The notes: generated by a model from the letters alone, not told the origin. A DNA stretch of 64,000 bases from Blumeriella jaapii (GCA_009599575.1 VWND01000045.1:62001-126000), one strand, 5' to 3'. Positions 37,979 to 52,837 are shown, counted from the stretch's first letter. Made by a program: numbers and translations.

Positions 37979-40084
37979 CTTTGAGTAGTATTCGTGGGGT
38001 TTTTCTTCGTGGGTTTGTTCGTGTTGGAGAAGATAGGTCTGGAGGTATGAAGAGGGGGGAGTTGTGTGGGAGAAGTAAATCGAAGCCGAGTCTGATAGTG
38101 GTGTTGGAATTGGTTGAGGCCAAGCGTGACTACAATGCCCTCGACGCTAGTGGAGGGGGAGGGGCAGAGAGGATTCACATCAAACTCTCTTGTGCCCTTG
38201 ACATCTCGAACTTCTCTCGCTCTTCATCCTTTTCTCTACGGAACAGTAGACAGTACAAAACGTCTTCCTCCTTGGTGCCTTTTGTTGTCTTTGCATCAGG
38301 CGTTGCTGGCTCTTGACTCACGTGGGTTTTCTCATCCGCTCTTCTGCTCTTCTGCTTCTGCTTCTGCTTCTGCTCTTCAGCTTCTGCTCTTCTGCTCTTC
38401 TGCTCCACGACTCCAAGATGCACTCCCTGGAATCTCGACTCCAGCTCTCAGCTCTCAGCTCTCATAGCCAAGATGTCCGTCGAGCATCGTTGCGGGACTT
38501 GTCGGTCCCTTGCTCCGGTGCCATCCAGCCATAGCGAATCTTTGCTCCGTACGCTATGTGCCTATCGCTCTTTGCTTCCGTCAGCCCCCTCTTCTCGAGC
38601 ATTATCGTCCTGTCACATCGCTCACAACCCCCTCAGTGCATTCTTACCCTGATGGCTGCTATCGTCCCTCTCCTCTCTCGTACAGCACAGCACAGTCAAT
38701 ACTCTACACTGTACACTGTACAATACAGTACTGACCCAAGAACTTTCGACCCTGGGTCCTGCAGGATCAAAGCTTGTACCCCTCTCTCACAGGACCTGGC
38801 TCTCTCCCAACCAAACAAAAACACCCGCCCATCCTTCCTCTGCATACGTGTTGTGCGCGTATTGCGCGGCGTATCGCATGGTTACAGTACTGTGCAGTAC
38901 CACAAGGAAAGAGTTGGAACGTGGGGCCAATGATCAAGGTCTTCCTTCACATCTCAAAACCTCGAGATCTCTTGGCTCGCCGAGAGGAAGAATGTCCGAC
39001 TTGCCAAGTCCCCGGAGCTCCTAAGGCCCTATGGCATCCGATGATCCCGATAAGATCGACAAACACTCTGACAACGTACGGAGTAGACCCGAAGCAACAA
39101 GAGGCGTCCCCTCTCGTGTCTTGCCGATGGGTATGAGGATCCCGGATCGATATCGACGGTGGACTGCAATGCTCTACCGACCTGGCGGGTCCGAGTGAAC
39201 AAGGTGCTCAGGCGGGAGAAGGGAGGTCAGCTCACGTGGTGGAAGCCCTGACGATGATAGTTGAATGCAGACTGTTCTAGATAGACATCTTCGATGCTAA
39301 GGCAGAAAGAAGTGCCGTCAAGTCCACGTACCCGGCCATATGACTAGCAGGAAGTGTTGATTCCCAACCTACTATGGTACATAAGTCGGATTGGACCCGT
39401 CCAGTCTGGGAGATAGATGACTTCTTCTCAGAGACGCCATCTCTTGCCCATTCCTTTCCCTTGCCCGTTCCTTTGATCCGCTTGGCGAGCCAGAAACGTT
39501 CGATAGAAGTAGAAGCTTACCCGTGGCATGGTCAGAGATGATAAGGGCTTTGCAAGAGCGCTCGCTCACCAACGGAACGATGCTTTCTATCGGTGTGGTT
39601 TTCTCCCATTCTCGACAAGGCTGCGTGAGCTCCGTGTGGGCTCTTTGGTGACACTGGAAGATCTCGTGGAAACGTTGGATCAGTCCGCGCTCGGCACTGA
39701 TCCCGGGGTCTCAAGAAGAAACGCTTACTCGTACAGTACAGTACAGTATCTTGAAAAGAGTCCGACGAGTCCTGGCTCCAACTCGACCTTCAATGCAAAG
39801 CAAAGTCGTAGACGTGAAGCCAGAAGAGAGCTTCTCGCCCATCCAATCGCATTGACCAATCACGTGTCGGCTTCGAGGCTGCAACCCCGGCTAAATAAAA
39901 ATATACCTTAGTACGACTACGACCGAAGTCCGTATCAACCTCAACCTCACCCTCACCCTCACCATCACCATCACCCTCACCCTCACCAACCCGCACAATC
40001 ACCGTCCTTTCCCCTCATCGCCAACCGCCATCCGCGTGTGCAATCATCCCCATCTGCCCACGCACATACACAAGAACCAACACC
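37979..40084. other. Divergent intergenic region, GAPDH / COX5
   Basis: The GAPDH side has a TTCTGC-type hexamer repeat at about 38335-38402 (GCAGAA on the GAPDH strand). TACTGTA/TACAGTA palindromes cluster near 38700-38735, 38885 and 39735-39752. A CCCTCA/CCATCA hexamer array lies at about 39940-39990, shortly before the COX5 start. No supported gene. Confidence 0.6.
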
Positions 40085-40988
40085 ATGCTCCGCCAATCCT
40101 CCTCCCTGGCCCTCCGCAGGGCGGCCGTCGCGGCACGACCGACGACGATGATGCAGACGAGGGCGGCACACGCGATCTCCAACCCGACGCTGGCGAACAT
40201 CGAGAAGCGCTGGGAGGCCATGCCGCCGCAGGAGCAGGCCGATCTGTGGATGGCGCTGCGGGACCGCATGAAGACCAATTGGGCCGAGTTGACGCTGCAG
40301 GAGAAGAAGGCTGGTGGGTTTTACATCTTTTTCCTTCCCCCTCTCCCCCATGCCACGCCGGTCCATAGATCCCCTGCTATCGATGTGCTTGATCGGGCGT
40401 GATGGCTAGCACATACACGACGAGGGGGCGCGGACTGGCGGCAGAGGCGTTGGGGAGGGGGATGGGAAGGGCGAGAGGAAGACCAACGCTGATTGTGAGT
40501 GTGAACACACAGCCTACTACATCGCCTTCGGCGCCCACGGCCCCCGCGCGCAGGGCGAGCCCAACGAGGGCTGGAAGATCCTCGGGTACGTGGCGGCCGG
40601 CGTCAGTGCCTCGGCCGTGCTATTTGGCGTCGTGCGTTTCTTCGCCCGCGGCAGCCCCGGAACCATGAACAAGGAGTACCAGGAGGCTACGAACGAGTAC
40701 TTGAGGGTGCGTCTTTCGCTTTCCTCTTTCCCTCTCTCCTTTGCGTTGTTTCCCCTGCTTCTGGGCTCTTATATCCGAGGGGCATCACACTTCCGCTGTA
40801 TCTGAAATGCGAAATGGAAGTGCAAACGCGGAGAGGATTGAGCAAAAGCGAGCAAAAGCGTACGCCGAGGAACACATGCTAACGCACACATTTGCGAACC
40901 ACAGGCGCAAAACTCAGAGCCCATCTCCGGTATCTCGTCCGAGGGCTACAGCGGCCCGGGAATGGTGCAGAGCGCTCCGAAGAAGTAG
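40085..40988 (+). CDS. COX5: Cytochrome c oxidase subunit 5 (COX IV family), mitochondrial
   Basis: Nuclear-encoded subunit of respiratory complex IV in the inner mitochondrial membrane. Exons 40085-40313, 40513-40706 and 40905-40988 give 168 residues. The N-terminus is a basic presequence without acidic residues (MLRQSSSLALRRAAVAARP). The COX IV core has NIEKRWEAMPPQEQADLW, the helix-lead LTLQEKKA, AYYIAFGAHGPR and one membrane span (ILGYVAAGVSASAVLFGVV). The introns, 199 and 198 nt, are two to four times longer than most here; the second has a GCTAAC branch site. Confidence 0.93.
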
Positions 40989-42912
40989 ACGCCTATTCTC
41001 CATGTCCCGCTCCCTGCTTTTCTGTCGCCGCTCTACTACCTCCCTACGAAACTGGCACAGCCTCGGTTTCTTTTGTTTTTTCGCGCGAGGGCCTATTGGG
41101 TTCGGTTAGGCCAGCGGACGTGGGAGGGCGTAGGGGGTGGCAGTGGGATGGGAGAGTAGAGGAGGCAGGGGATAAAAAGGGAGAGAGGGAGGTAGTGGGT
41201 GTGCATATCGCTAGTTGTGTCACTGTAGTGGTCGTGGTCGTGGAGGAGATCCAGGCCTGGAGTGGTTGAATGGGAGGAGGGTGTAGCGAAAAGAAGGAAA
41301 ACTTGTACGATAGCAGACCCTTTTCCTTTCCTCTTCCTCTCCCTCTTCCTCTCCCTCTTCCTTTCCCTCTTCCTTTCCCTCTTCCTCTCCCTCTCCTTCG
41401 CGATGTGATCTAACCAAGACGATTCCATCCACGCGCGAGATCATCGATCGATTGATTAACCGGGTGATCGTCAGGGCAGAGAAGATACACAACGTCAGAT
41501 TCGAGGGTAAATTCATTAACCAAAATGGAATTTAAGCATTGTGAGTGAAATGTGAGATGTGAGATGTGAGATGTGAGATGTGAACAAATGATCGTTTGTT
41601 TCGTCATCTACTACTGTGCTGTTGTACTGTATATACCTACCTACCTGGGTACCTAGGTACCTACCTTACCTACCTACCTACCTTCCTACCTACCTACCCA
41701 AGTAAACTGCGGCGCCAACAGTGTTGGTACAGTATAGCACGCCTCATATGTTTAGCGCAACCCCCAATACACCCCCCCTCCCCTCCCTCTTCCCTCTTCC
41801 ATTTCAGATCAATCACTTCAAAAACAAAGACATCCTTCTACAGTACAACATCTACAAAACCGGACCCTTAGCTTCCGATCTCAAAACCTTGTGTCGAGGT
41901 TTTTTTTGCTGTCCTGCGTGATGTGATACAGGATTTTATCAATACATACCTTACCTACCTAGTACCTAGGTAGGTGTATTACACAAACAACGAACTGCCC
42001 CTTTACAGTAGGTAAGTAGCTTGTGCAGTATCAATCAAGCTGTTCTTTGAAGCCTTTCCTGGTTGTACTGTATTGGAAGCCTTTTCTGGTTGTACTGTAT
42101 TGCGGTACAGTACGATGTATTTAAACAGATATCTGTTCGGCTTTATTATGTTATGTTGTGTTGTATAGTACAGTATAGTATGGACTAGCTGAGCTTGATG
42201 CATTGTCGAGGACGAACGTCAGGTTATGTCATGTCATGATGGACAGACGACGAGGTGTTATTGAAAAAATATAAAAATTTGGGGCAACAATTTCGATTTT
42301 TGTGATTATGATGTAAAAACCGAAAAAACAAAACCTATCAAAAACAGAAGAGATGGTTTTGCGTTACGCGAAATGGATTGCTCGTTCGATACCTTACAGT
42401 ACATATGACATTTCAACAACAGCGAGCTTTTCGCAAAGCGCAAAAAGGCTGATCTATCTGCGAAGCGTCGAGACAAAAAGCTTTTGCTTCGATTTGGAAT
42501 GATTTTGAAATATATATCTTTATGTTGGTTATTTAACTATCTTAAGTTTTGAGATTCAAAAGGTGCGGGGGAGGAGGGTTCGCTAGGCAAATGAGAGATG
42601 CACCAACACTTGGGCACACAATTTTACCTGTCTGGGTATGCTTGTAGATTCAGACAGCGGATTCCGTCCAGCGTCGTCATGGTCCTACCTACCTACCTAC
42701 CTATCTAGGTACTTGTACTTGTGCTGTAGAATGCTGTATGCACCCCAACTATGCTCCTACCTCCCTCGCGCTTGACAGCTAGCTCCTGTATTCATCATCC
42801 ACCCCCAGCCGAGCGAGCCTGGAACGCCGTCTTCGCCCCTCCGTCATAAATCCCACATCCCCAAATAGCGAACCCCACCCCGACTTGGGCGAGCAAGCCT
42901 TGCCACATCATC
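40989..42912. other. Intergenic region with simple repeats, no gene seen
   Basis: It contains CTCTTCCTCTCC repeats (about 41327-41398), TGAGATG heptamers (about 41550-41583), TACC tetramers (41633-41700 and 42688-42712), GGTTGTACTGTATTG repeated at 42060 and 42090, and AT-rich DNA at 42255-42560. No recognisable coding sequence. Confidence 0.6.
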
Positions 42913-44820
42913 TCACATGCCATTATGTCCCACGCGCCTAAATGGCTCAAAACCGCCCCCATGTCCATTCCCCTCCCCCTCTCCCCCACGGCCGTCCGCA
43001 GCCACAGCCACATCCGGGCCCGGGTTTCCCCCTCTCCGCTTCCACTCTTCTTCTTCTCTCTCCCAGGCCTCTTCGAACGCCCGGTTCTGGCCTCGGCTCC
43101 AGCATCGCGGCACGTGCGCTTCGTCTGCCTCTGCATCTTCTGCACCCGTCGCAGACGGAGAGGAAGGAGAGAGCTGGCCCCGCACGAAGGCCTCGTCGAC
43201 GAGGCAGAAGCGGATCGCGCTCCCTGGGCCGCGGAACATGATCTCCGCCAGCAGAGACTCGAGAATGCTGCGCAGGCCCCTGGCTCCGATGCCCGTGCCT
43301 CCACTTAGACTCCCACTCCCACTCCCGCTCCCACTCCCACTGCCAGAAGGAGGAGAGGAGGAGGATGGGAGGAGGGCGCGCTCGGCGATGGCGTGCAGGG
43401 CGGCCGTCGTGAAGCGCAGCTGGATGCCGTAGGTGGCGAAGAGGGCCGTGAACTGCTTGACGAGGGAGTTGCGCGGCGCCGTCAGGATGGCGAGGAGGTG
43501 CTGCGGGGAGAGTGGGGACAGGGCCACGGTGATGGGGATGCGGCCCAGGAGCTCGGGGATGAGGCCGTAGGTTTGGAGGTCGGTTGGGGAGACGGCGTCG
43601 AGGATGTTGGGCGCGCGATTTCGGGGCTGGGTGTTGGTGTGTGGAGAAGGGTGATTTTGCGACGAGGGGGGAGAGAGAGACGTGGGCCTGAGCTGGGCGC
43701 CGAAGCCGAGGGACGAGCCGGTGGAGAGGCGCGAGGAGATGATTTTCTCGAGGCCGACAAAGGCTCCGGCGAAAACGAAGAGGATGTTGGTCGTGTCGAT
43801 GGTGTACTGCTCGCTCTTGCCGGCTTGCTGCTGGGCCGACTCGCGGCCGCGGTCCAGCCCTCCCCGTCCGACGTTCTCGGACCTGGACGTCCGGTCGGAT
43901 TTGGCGCTGACCGTGACCGTGGTGCCTTCGATCATCTTGAGGAGACCCTGTTGCACGCCTTCGCCAGAGACGTCTCGGCCGTGGGTCATGACGGCTGGCT
44001 TGGCGAGCTTGTCGACCTCGTCGAAGAAGATGATGCCCGTCTCGCATTTGTGGATCGAGTGGGAGGCGGCGAGCAGAAGGCGCTCGATCGCGGACTCGAT
44101 GTCGGTCCCGATGTAACCGGCTTGGGTGAGGGAGGAGCAGTCGACCGTGGCGAAGGGGACCTCCAGGACGCGGGCGAGGGTCGAGAGGATGTAGGTCTTG
44201 CCTACGCCGGAGGGCCCGAGGAGCAGGAGATTGGATTTCTCGATGGTCGTGGGAGGGTCCTGGGGCAGGGGAGCGTGGCCGAGTTCTGGCTGGGCAGGGG
44301 ACGCGGCTTGGAAGCGGGAGTGCGTCCTGTAGGGGGATGGGTTGTTGAGGTCGACGCTTTCGATCTGGCCAGGATATTCATTCTCGACCGGATGAGCGTT
44401 CAGCTCTCTCTCGCGCATTTCCCACCGCTGCTGCTGCTCGGCCTTGGCCTGCTCTTCCTCTTCCCGCCTCCGCAACTCCCGGATGCGCTGGTAATGGTTG
44501 AAAATGGCCACAGCCGTGACCTTCTTGGCCTTGTCCTGACCCACGACATACTTATCCAGATGCGCCTTCAGCAAGGACGGCGTCAGACGCGGCGGTGCAT
44601 GGCGGGCAGCGTGTGCCAGCGGGCCCTCCGTCGGCCTTCCGGCCTCGTAGGAGCTGGTGAAGCCCGCCGTTTGGCTGTGGAAGTCGGTACGGTGGGACTG
44701 CGCGTCCTGGGGTCGTGAGGCCGTGGTAGAGAGGGGGAGTCGACATGGAACTGGTGAAGCGACCAGGAGCATTCTCGGGCGAGGGTGGGTGCGTGCGAAT
44801 CGCCGCGTCATGGCCGGCAT
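42913..44820 (-). CDS. MCX1: Mitochondrial ClpX-type AAA+ ATPase (Mcx1-like)
   Basis: AAA+ unfoldase of the ClpX family, in the mitochondrial matrix; in yeast Mcx1 activates the heme enzyme Hem1 (family knowledge). A single uninterrupted frame of 635 residues. The N-terminus is Arg-rich with a presequence look (MPAMTRRFARTHPRPRMLLV). PSLLKAHLDKYVVGQDKAKK precedes Walker A GPSGVGKT (about 202-209) and Walker B IIFFDEVDKL (about 263-272). LIPELLGRIP is the ClpX RIP-type sensor region. The N-terminal C4 zinc finger of bacterial ClpX is absent, as in fungal members. A Gly-Ser run (GSGSGSGSGSGS) and an acidic/Gly-rich tail are insertions. The GC-rich antisense frames are shadows. Confidence 0.93.
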   Translation of the reverse strand: MPAMTRRFARTHPRPRMLLVASPVPCRLPLSTTASRPQDAQSHRTDFHSQTAGFTSSYEAGRPTEGPLAHAARHAPPRLTPSLLKAHLDKYVVGQDKAKKVTAVAIFNHYQRIRELRRREEEEQAKAEQQQRWEMRERELNAHPVENEYPGQIESVDLNNPSPYRTHSRFQAASPAQPELGHAPLPQDPPTTIEKSNLLLLGPSGVGKTYILSTLARVLEVPFATVDCSSLTQAGYIGTDIESAIERLLLAASHSIHKCETGIIFFDEVDKLAKPAVMTHGRDVSGEGVQQGLLKMIEGTTVTVSAKSDRTSRSENVGRGGLDRGRESAQQQAGKSEQYTIDTTNILFVFAGAFVGLEKIISSRLSTGSSLGFGAQLRPTSLSPPSSQNHPSPHTNTQPRNRAPNILDAVSPTDLQTYGLIPELLGRIPITVALSPLSPQHLLAILTAPRNSLVKQFTALFATYGIQLRFTTAALHAIAERALLPSSSSPPSGSGSGSGSGSGSLSGGTGIGARGLRSILESLLAEIMFRGPGSAIRFCLVDEAFVRGQLSPSSPSATGAEDAEADEAHVPRCWSRGQNRAFEEAWEREEEEWKRRGGNPGPDVAVAADGRGGEGEGNGHGGGFEPFRRVGHNGM

Positions 44821-46029
44821 GTTGCGAGGAAGAAAACGGGATCATTCATAACTGCTCGTCGGGTGTGTTGGCTTGTTGTGGGATGTAAGTGAGTGAGCGA
44901 GGGATAAGTGAAGCTGTGCTGGACTGGACATACGAAGTGTAGATGTGGTCGCACTGTCGGACAGTACCTACAGTACTGTACTTGTCGGGTGGCGGGGAAG
45001 ACGGAGCGAGTAGAAGCGAGACGGGGGTGACGTGAGGGGACAATAGAACATCGATCAGTCGAGGCCATTCCGAAGGTGATTCTGCGGTGGCCTGCGAAGA
45101 GACACGACGAGTGTCATTCTGTGTTTCTTCTGTCGTTGTAATGGCGCAGATGTTGGAAATGGGGAGATGCAAAATCTGATTTCTGATGTCTGTGTCTGAT
45201 GTCACATGATGTGAATCACGTGCAGGAACACCAGCTGGTCCCCGCCGACGTCATAGCGGGCGCCTCTCAACCAACAAACTGGAGGCGTGGAAAAACCCCG
45301 CAGACTGGGGAGAGGGTGGGAGGAGAGCAGGTGGATATGAAGATGTGTATAGGGTGTGTAGATTTGTGAAGACATATGTAGATGTGTATATACATGTATA
45401 TATATGTATTTATTATACGTAAATATTATGTGTACACATTATACGTATGTATTATGTATACATATTATGTATATTTGTTATGTTTTTATGTGATGTATAT
45501 GTAATGTACATATATGATGTATTTATGTTATGTATGTATATATATGATGTACATATATGATGTACATATATGATGTATTTATGTTATGTATAAGTAAATT
45601 ATATATATAAATATGACGTATGTGTAATATGTACATATATTATGTGTATACACACACACACACACACACACATCACACATTTACTTCTACACATTTTATT
45701 CCACCAAAAAAACCATCAATCCCAAGCTCTTCACCTCTTTATCTACTCTACAGTACATTACAACAATACTGTACTGTACTGTATCTTGTTGAGCCTGACA
45801 ACTTCTTCTACAGTAAGCCACATTCATCACCCTTCCCCTCCCCTCCCCTCCCCCCCTCCCTCCCCTCCCCACTCCGAGAGCTACAGTACCTACCCCAGCC
45901 TTCCCCCATGTCCCTCCAGCCTTCTTCCTCCTCCCTCCTCCTCCCTCCTCCACCTCCCCCTCCTCCACCTCCCCCTCCCCTCCCCCCAAGCTGGAACAAA
46001 CCTCCTCAGTTTCTGCGATTGCCATCACG
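44821..46029. other. Intergenic region with AT-dinucleotide and CA microsatellites
   Basis: A TATG/TACATATA-rich stretch runs from about 45340 to 45650 and ends in a (CA)n tract (45649-45672). TACAGTACTGTACTTG lies at 44970 and TACTGTACTGTACTGTATC near 45769. A CCTCCC-rich leader precedes the branching enzyme start. Confidence 0.6.
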
Positions 46030-48496
46030 ATGGATGCCACCAACCAATCCTCCCAGAACTCCGTCCGCAATGGCGGAGCGGCCAAGGGACTGCCCAACGA
46101 CGGCACCGGTAAGCGGCCACGTTCCCAATGGCAGGCAGACATCTCTGACTCTCCCAGGCGTCATCCAGCTCGACCCGTGGCTGTCCCCCTTCGCCGAGGA
46201 GCTCAAGAAGCGATACAGCACCGCGCAAGACTGGATCAAGACCATCGACGAGACGGAGGGCGGATTGGAGAAGTTCAGCAGAGTTGGGCCTCCGCGTACG
46301 CGCTCCGGCTCAAGGCTCAAGGCTCACACGCTCTAGGGCTTCGAGAAATTCGGCATCCGCGTCGACAGCCAGAACAACATCAGCTACCGAGAGTGGGCGC
46401 CCAACGCGACGCAAGCGTTCTTCATCGGTGAATTCAGTATTTCTCCCTCCCCCGTGGACCAGACGTCCGGCGGCCGGGTGACGGACTGATGAGTGGCAGA
46501 CCAATGGAGCCGAGAGTCGCATCCGATGACGAAGGATCCCTTTGGGGTCTTCGAGGTGGTGGTGCCCGCCGTCAATGGGGAGCCCGCCATCAAGCACAAC
46601 TCCAAGATCAAGGTAGGCGGCGACGCCGCGTCGCCCAAGCAGCACGCTGACCTGGCAGATCTCCTTGGTCCTTCCGTCGGGAGAGCGGATCGAGCGCATA
46701 CCGGCCTGGATCACCTATGTCACGCAAGACCTCCACCTCTCCCCGGTCTACGATGCCCGTTTCTGGAACCCTCCCAGCGCCGAGCGATACGTCTTCAAGC
46801 ATGCGAGACCGAAGAAGCCCGCGAGCGTGCGGGTGTACGAAGCCCATGTCGGCATCTCCTCGCCCGAATTGAGAGTGGCGACCTACAAGGAGTTCACGAA
46901 GAACATGCTGCCCAGGATACACCATTTGGGATACAACGTCATTCAATTGATGGCTATCATGGAGCACGCGTACTACGCCAGTTTCGGGTACCAGATCAAC
47001 AGCTTCTTTGCTGCCAGCAGTCGATATGGTTCGCCGGAAGACCTGAAGGAGCTGATTGATACCGCCCATGGTCTGGGAATCACGGTGTTGCTGGATGTGG
47101 TGCACAGTCACGCGTCCAAGAACGTGTTGGATGGCTTGAACGAGCTCGATGGGACCGACGCCTGCTATTTCCACGCGGGTCCGAAGGGCAAGCATGAGTT
47201 GTGGGATAGCAGACTGTTCAACTACGGCAGCCATGAGGTGCTCAGATTCCTGCTTAGCAACCTGCGCTACTGGATGGACGCGTTCCAGTTCGACGGATTC
47301 CGATTTGATGGTGTCACGAGCATGCTGTACACACACCACGGAATCGGAACGTACGTTTGCAGACTGTAGCGCGTGGGATCATGCTAACAATTCCAGCGGC
47401 TTCTCCGGTGGCTACCACGAGTACTTTGGCGCGAGCGTCGACGCCGAAGCTGTTGCATATCTCATGATTGCAAACGAGATGCTCCACAACCTCTACCCAG
47501 ACGTGATAACCATTGCAGAGGATGTGTCTGGAATGCCTGCGCTCTGTGTGGCTCTGTCGCTTGGCGGCATTGGCTTCGACTATCGACTGGCGATGGCTAT
47601 CCCGGACATGTGGATCAAGATCCTGAAGGAGGTCAAGGACGAGAATTGGGATATGGCGAACATCTGCTTCACCTTGACGAACCGGAGACATGGCGAGAAA
47701 ACGATTGCGTACTGCGAGAGTCACGACCAAGCGTGTGTTTTGTTCCCACCTCCCCTCGGCCCTTGCTAAAACCATCCAGGCTGGTTGGAGACAAGTCCAT
47801 CATGATGCATCTGTGTGACGCGGAGATGTACACCAACATGTCAACTCTCACCGAACTGACACCCTGCATTGAGCGAGGAATGGGTCTACATAAGATGATT
47901 CGACTTCTGACACATGGCCTCGGCGGAGAAGGCTACCTCAATTTCGAAGGCAACGAGTTCGGTCACCCCGAATGGCTCGATTTCCCTCGTGCCGGAAATG
48001 ACAACAGTTTCTGGTACGCCCGCCGACAATTCAACCTCACAGACGACGATCTTCTCCGCTACAAGTTTCTGAACGAGTTTGATGCCGGCATGCAACACGC
48101 CGAGCAGAAGTACGGCTGGCTGCACGCCGCGCAGGCCTACATCAGCTTGAAGAACGAAGCCGACAAGGTTATTGTTTTTGAGCGTGCTGGTCTCCTCTGG
48201 ATCTTCAACTTCCATCCCACGAAGAGCTACGCCGACTACCGCGTTGGCGTTGAGCAGGAGGGCACTTACCGGGTGGTGTTGAACACCGACGCGAAGACGT
48301 ATGGTGGCTTCGAGCGGATCGATTCCGGGACACGCTTCTTCACGACACCGTTCAGGTGGAACGAGCGAGCGAACTTTACGCAGGTTTACATTCCTACTCG
48401 GACTGCTATTGTAAGTTTTGTTTACGTCGAAGTCAGAGCCTAAGGGCATTTTTGCTGATGGTGAGATAGGTTCTCGCGCTGGAGTCGACGTTGTGA
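46030..48496 (+). CDS. GLC3: 1,4-alpha-glucan (glycogen) branching enzyme
   Basis: GH13 enzyme that makes alpha-1,6 branches in glycogen. Eight exons (46030-46108, 46158-46282, 46337-46436, 46500-46612, 46659-47350, 47397-47732, 47780-48410, 48470-48496) give 700 residues, the family length. The N-terminal CBM48-like part has [20 protein letters not shown]. The catalytic barrel shows [22 protein letters not shown] (nucleophile Asp), ITIAEDVSG (acid/base Glu) and YCESHDQAL. The C-terminal all-beta domain ends at VLALESTL. Introns are 46-63 nt. The donor of intron 3 was placed at GTATTT because it yields GEFNQW; a GTGAAT donor nine bases upstream would delete part of this motif. Confidence 0.96.
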
Positions 48497-49210
48497 GAGG
48501 TCTCTCTACCTGAGGAGGCACGGGTCTCTGGGATGCATATGCTCACAGATGGAAGTCGGGTTGCTTTTTCGTATGTTTAGACTGTGGCTGTTTAGCTAAA
48601 ATTACTTGAGAACGAGCAAGGAAGTGGTTTTCTTCCTCTAGACCTAAGCTTTAGAAGAATTTCCATTTAGCGTCAGTTACAAGATTTCCGTTTGAAGACA
48701 ACGTGCAAGAACAAGCGAAACGAAGCTTTTCTGGTTGATCAAATTCATTCAGATCTTGCTGGCTGTCTTGGAAGAATCGCGATGATTGTTTTCAAGCAAG
48801 ATACTTTAAGTCACTAGTTAGAAGATCAACTCGCGTTACGCACAGAAATGTTCTAGAGGAAAATGGACATCACAATCATTGATTTCAAAAATAAAAGTCA
48901 TTTCTCAATGGTTGATTCAATATCAGATCGCAGTATTGGAATTGTTGTTTTGATCGGTTGTAATTCGGTGTTTACAAGGCTGATCGTTCGAGCTTCCTAT
49001 TTGGTAGATGTGCCTGAAGGGGTGCCTGAATAGGTGCCTTGTGGCCTTGTGTGATCCCACCTAATCGATCCTTGCTTCTGGCAGCCTCAGGCCACAGCGC
49101 TAATTCAGCTACTTTTCCTCTTTGCCGAGTTCAATCTCAACCTCGACATCTGCATCCCCATCAACCTCCGCATCCCTCTCCCATCCCCAACGCCCTTCTC
49201 CGTCATCAAG
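48497..49210. other. Intergenic, AT-rich, no gene seen
   Basis: 3' flank of the branching enzyme (AT-rich, 48550-48970) and promoter/leader of ATP2. A GGTGCCTGAAGGGGTGCCTGAATAGGTGCC triplication of GGTGCCT is at about 49009-49040. No supported gene. Confidence 0.6.
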
Positions 49211-51236
<2,026 letters not shown>

Positions 51237-52205
51237 AGACATGGCTCGCCGGCACGGGGTTGGTAATGGAGGCGTGGAAAAACCGACGGAGATGTGTATA
51301 TTTTTTGAGGGCAAGATCGGGGCGTGGTAGGCAGCGTTTGATCGCGGGGCTGTGTACAGACGATGGAAACCCGATCCTCTCGAGAAGCACGCATCTCCTT
51401 AGCTTGTAACAAATCTTTCTTCTGTTCTACCCTTTTGCTCTGCTCGTGAACGAACCGTAGACAGGAGGCCTCGGCACATGTCATGATCTGGCACGCGGTA
51501 AGCCCGCTGTCGTCCCCGTCGAGCTGTGCTCTGTGCGATCCGAGGTCTTTCCACCAAGCATTTCCGTCCGGACTTGGAGGCTCCCATCCCAGGCTTCGTA
51601 TCCGCATTCGCATTCGCATCATTCTCATCTGATGGATGGTTCTACAGTTTGTACATACAGGAAAACGGCTCGTTCTGACGGTACTGTACTGTACTGTCAC
51701 ATTTCTCTCCCCCCTCCCCCCCTCTCCGCGTCATACATACACAGACAGACCTGGGCTTGCCTCGCGGCATGGGGACTCAGCTCAGCTGCGCTGTCTGTCT
51801 GTCTGTCTGTCTGTGTGTAGGTGTGTAGGTGTGTGTAGGTGTCGCTGTGACGTTTCGCAGCGCTGATGGCAGCGACGGTGTGGTGTGTATGTATATGTAT
51901 GGGAATTCTGTCTAGGTTCTGAAGTTGGGTTTGCGTCTACGGTCTTGTACAGTACATTCATTACAGGAGCGCGTGTTTGGGTTTCTAGAGCAGTGTAGTA
52001 TATTTTACATACAGTAAATATGTACATACATACCTATTGTAAGTAAATAAGTCAGTTAGTTAGTCGTATAAGTCGTACATAATTTTGCGACGCGCACAGA
52101 TCCAGCACATAGCACTAGACCCCACCCCACCCTCTTCCCTCTTTCCACTTACTTATTCCCCATTGGTTGCGAACCAGTACACTTTCAGGTGAGAAGTCAC
52201 CACTA
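51237..52205. other. Intergenic region with short tandem repeats
   Basis: TACTGTACTGTACTGTC lies near 51682, a (CTGT)n run is at about 51790-51812 and GTGTGTAGGT repeats follow to 51842. No supported gene. It leads into the tRNA at 52206. Confidence 0.6.
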
Positions 52206-52290
52206 TCTTTGATGGTCTAACGGTCATGATTTCCGCTTGTCATTTCGCTGGAGAAGCGCGGGAGATCGGGGTTCGACTCCCCGTCAGAGA
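52206..52290 (+). tRNA. tRNA-Asp (GTC) with a 14-nt intron
   Basis: The acceptor arms TCTTTGA and TCAGAGA pair over seven positions with one G-U. The D-arm region TGGTCTAACGGTCATGA contains the A-box. Anticodon stem TCCGC/GCGGG encloses loop TTGTCAC with anticodon GTC, interrupted after position 37 by 14 nt (52243-52256). The T-arm CGGGG-TTCGACT-CCCCG contains the B-box GGTTCGACTCC. Removing the intron leaves 71 nt. No T-run directly follows the 3' end. Confidence 0.85.
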
Positions 52291-52837
52291 GAGAGTTTCT
52301 CTAGAGTTCATGGCCCTGAGCAGATGCTCGGAGTGGCTGTATTTTTTGCCGCTCTTCGCTCGGGGTGCGAGGCCGTCGCCGACGACGACGACGACGATGA
52401 CGACGACCTCGCGGGCAAGGAAGGAAGAAGACTTAATAGCTTTTCGATCATGAGGATCATAATGGTTTTTTTTTTTGGTTTTTTTTGTTGCAGCGGTAGG
52501 ACAAAATCACCAATTGTACTTACTGTACGTGAAAAGTCTGGAAAGCCCCCCCCCCCCTCCCCCCAAAAAGAGCAATCGATAGTTACATACTGTATGTACG
52601 TCGCGATTTCGCAGAGACTCACTCCCCTCACCGGCGTTCCGAGGCTCGTGTGCGATGGCGCATCTATCTGAGTTGGGCCTTACGAGGTGCACAACAACCC
52701 TCCTGGCCGTATCTCCCCCCACAAGGCTCTTTCTTTTCCCCCGAGCCACCGCCGTTATCTATCTTTCACCATGGTGGATTTCAGTAATCAGATTTTGCGG
52801 TGACAGTACCATTTATTTGACGAAGGACGTCGAAAGT

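Noticed and set aside
42947..44718. Long antisense and alternate frames over the ClpX gene
   Set aside because: GC-rich shadows of the real ClpX frame, which has all AAA+ motifs.
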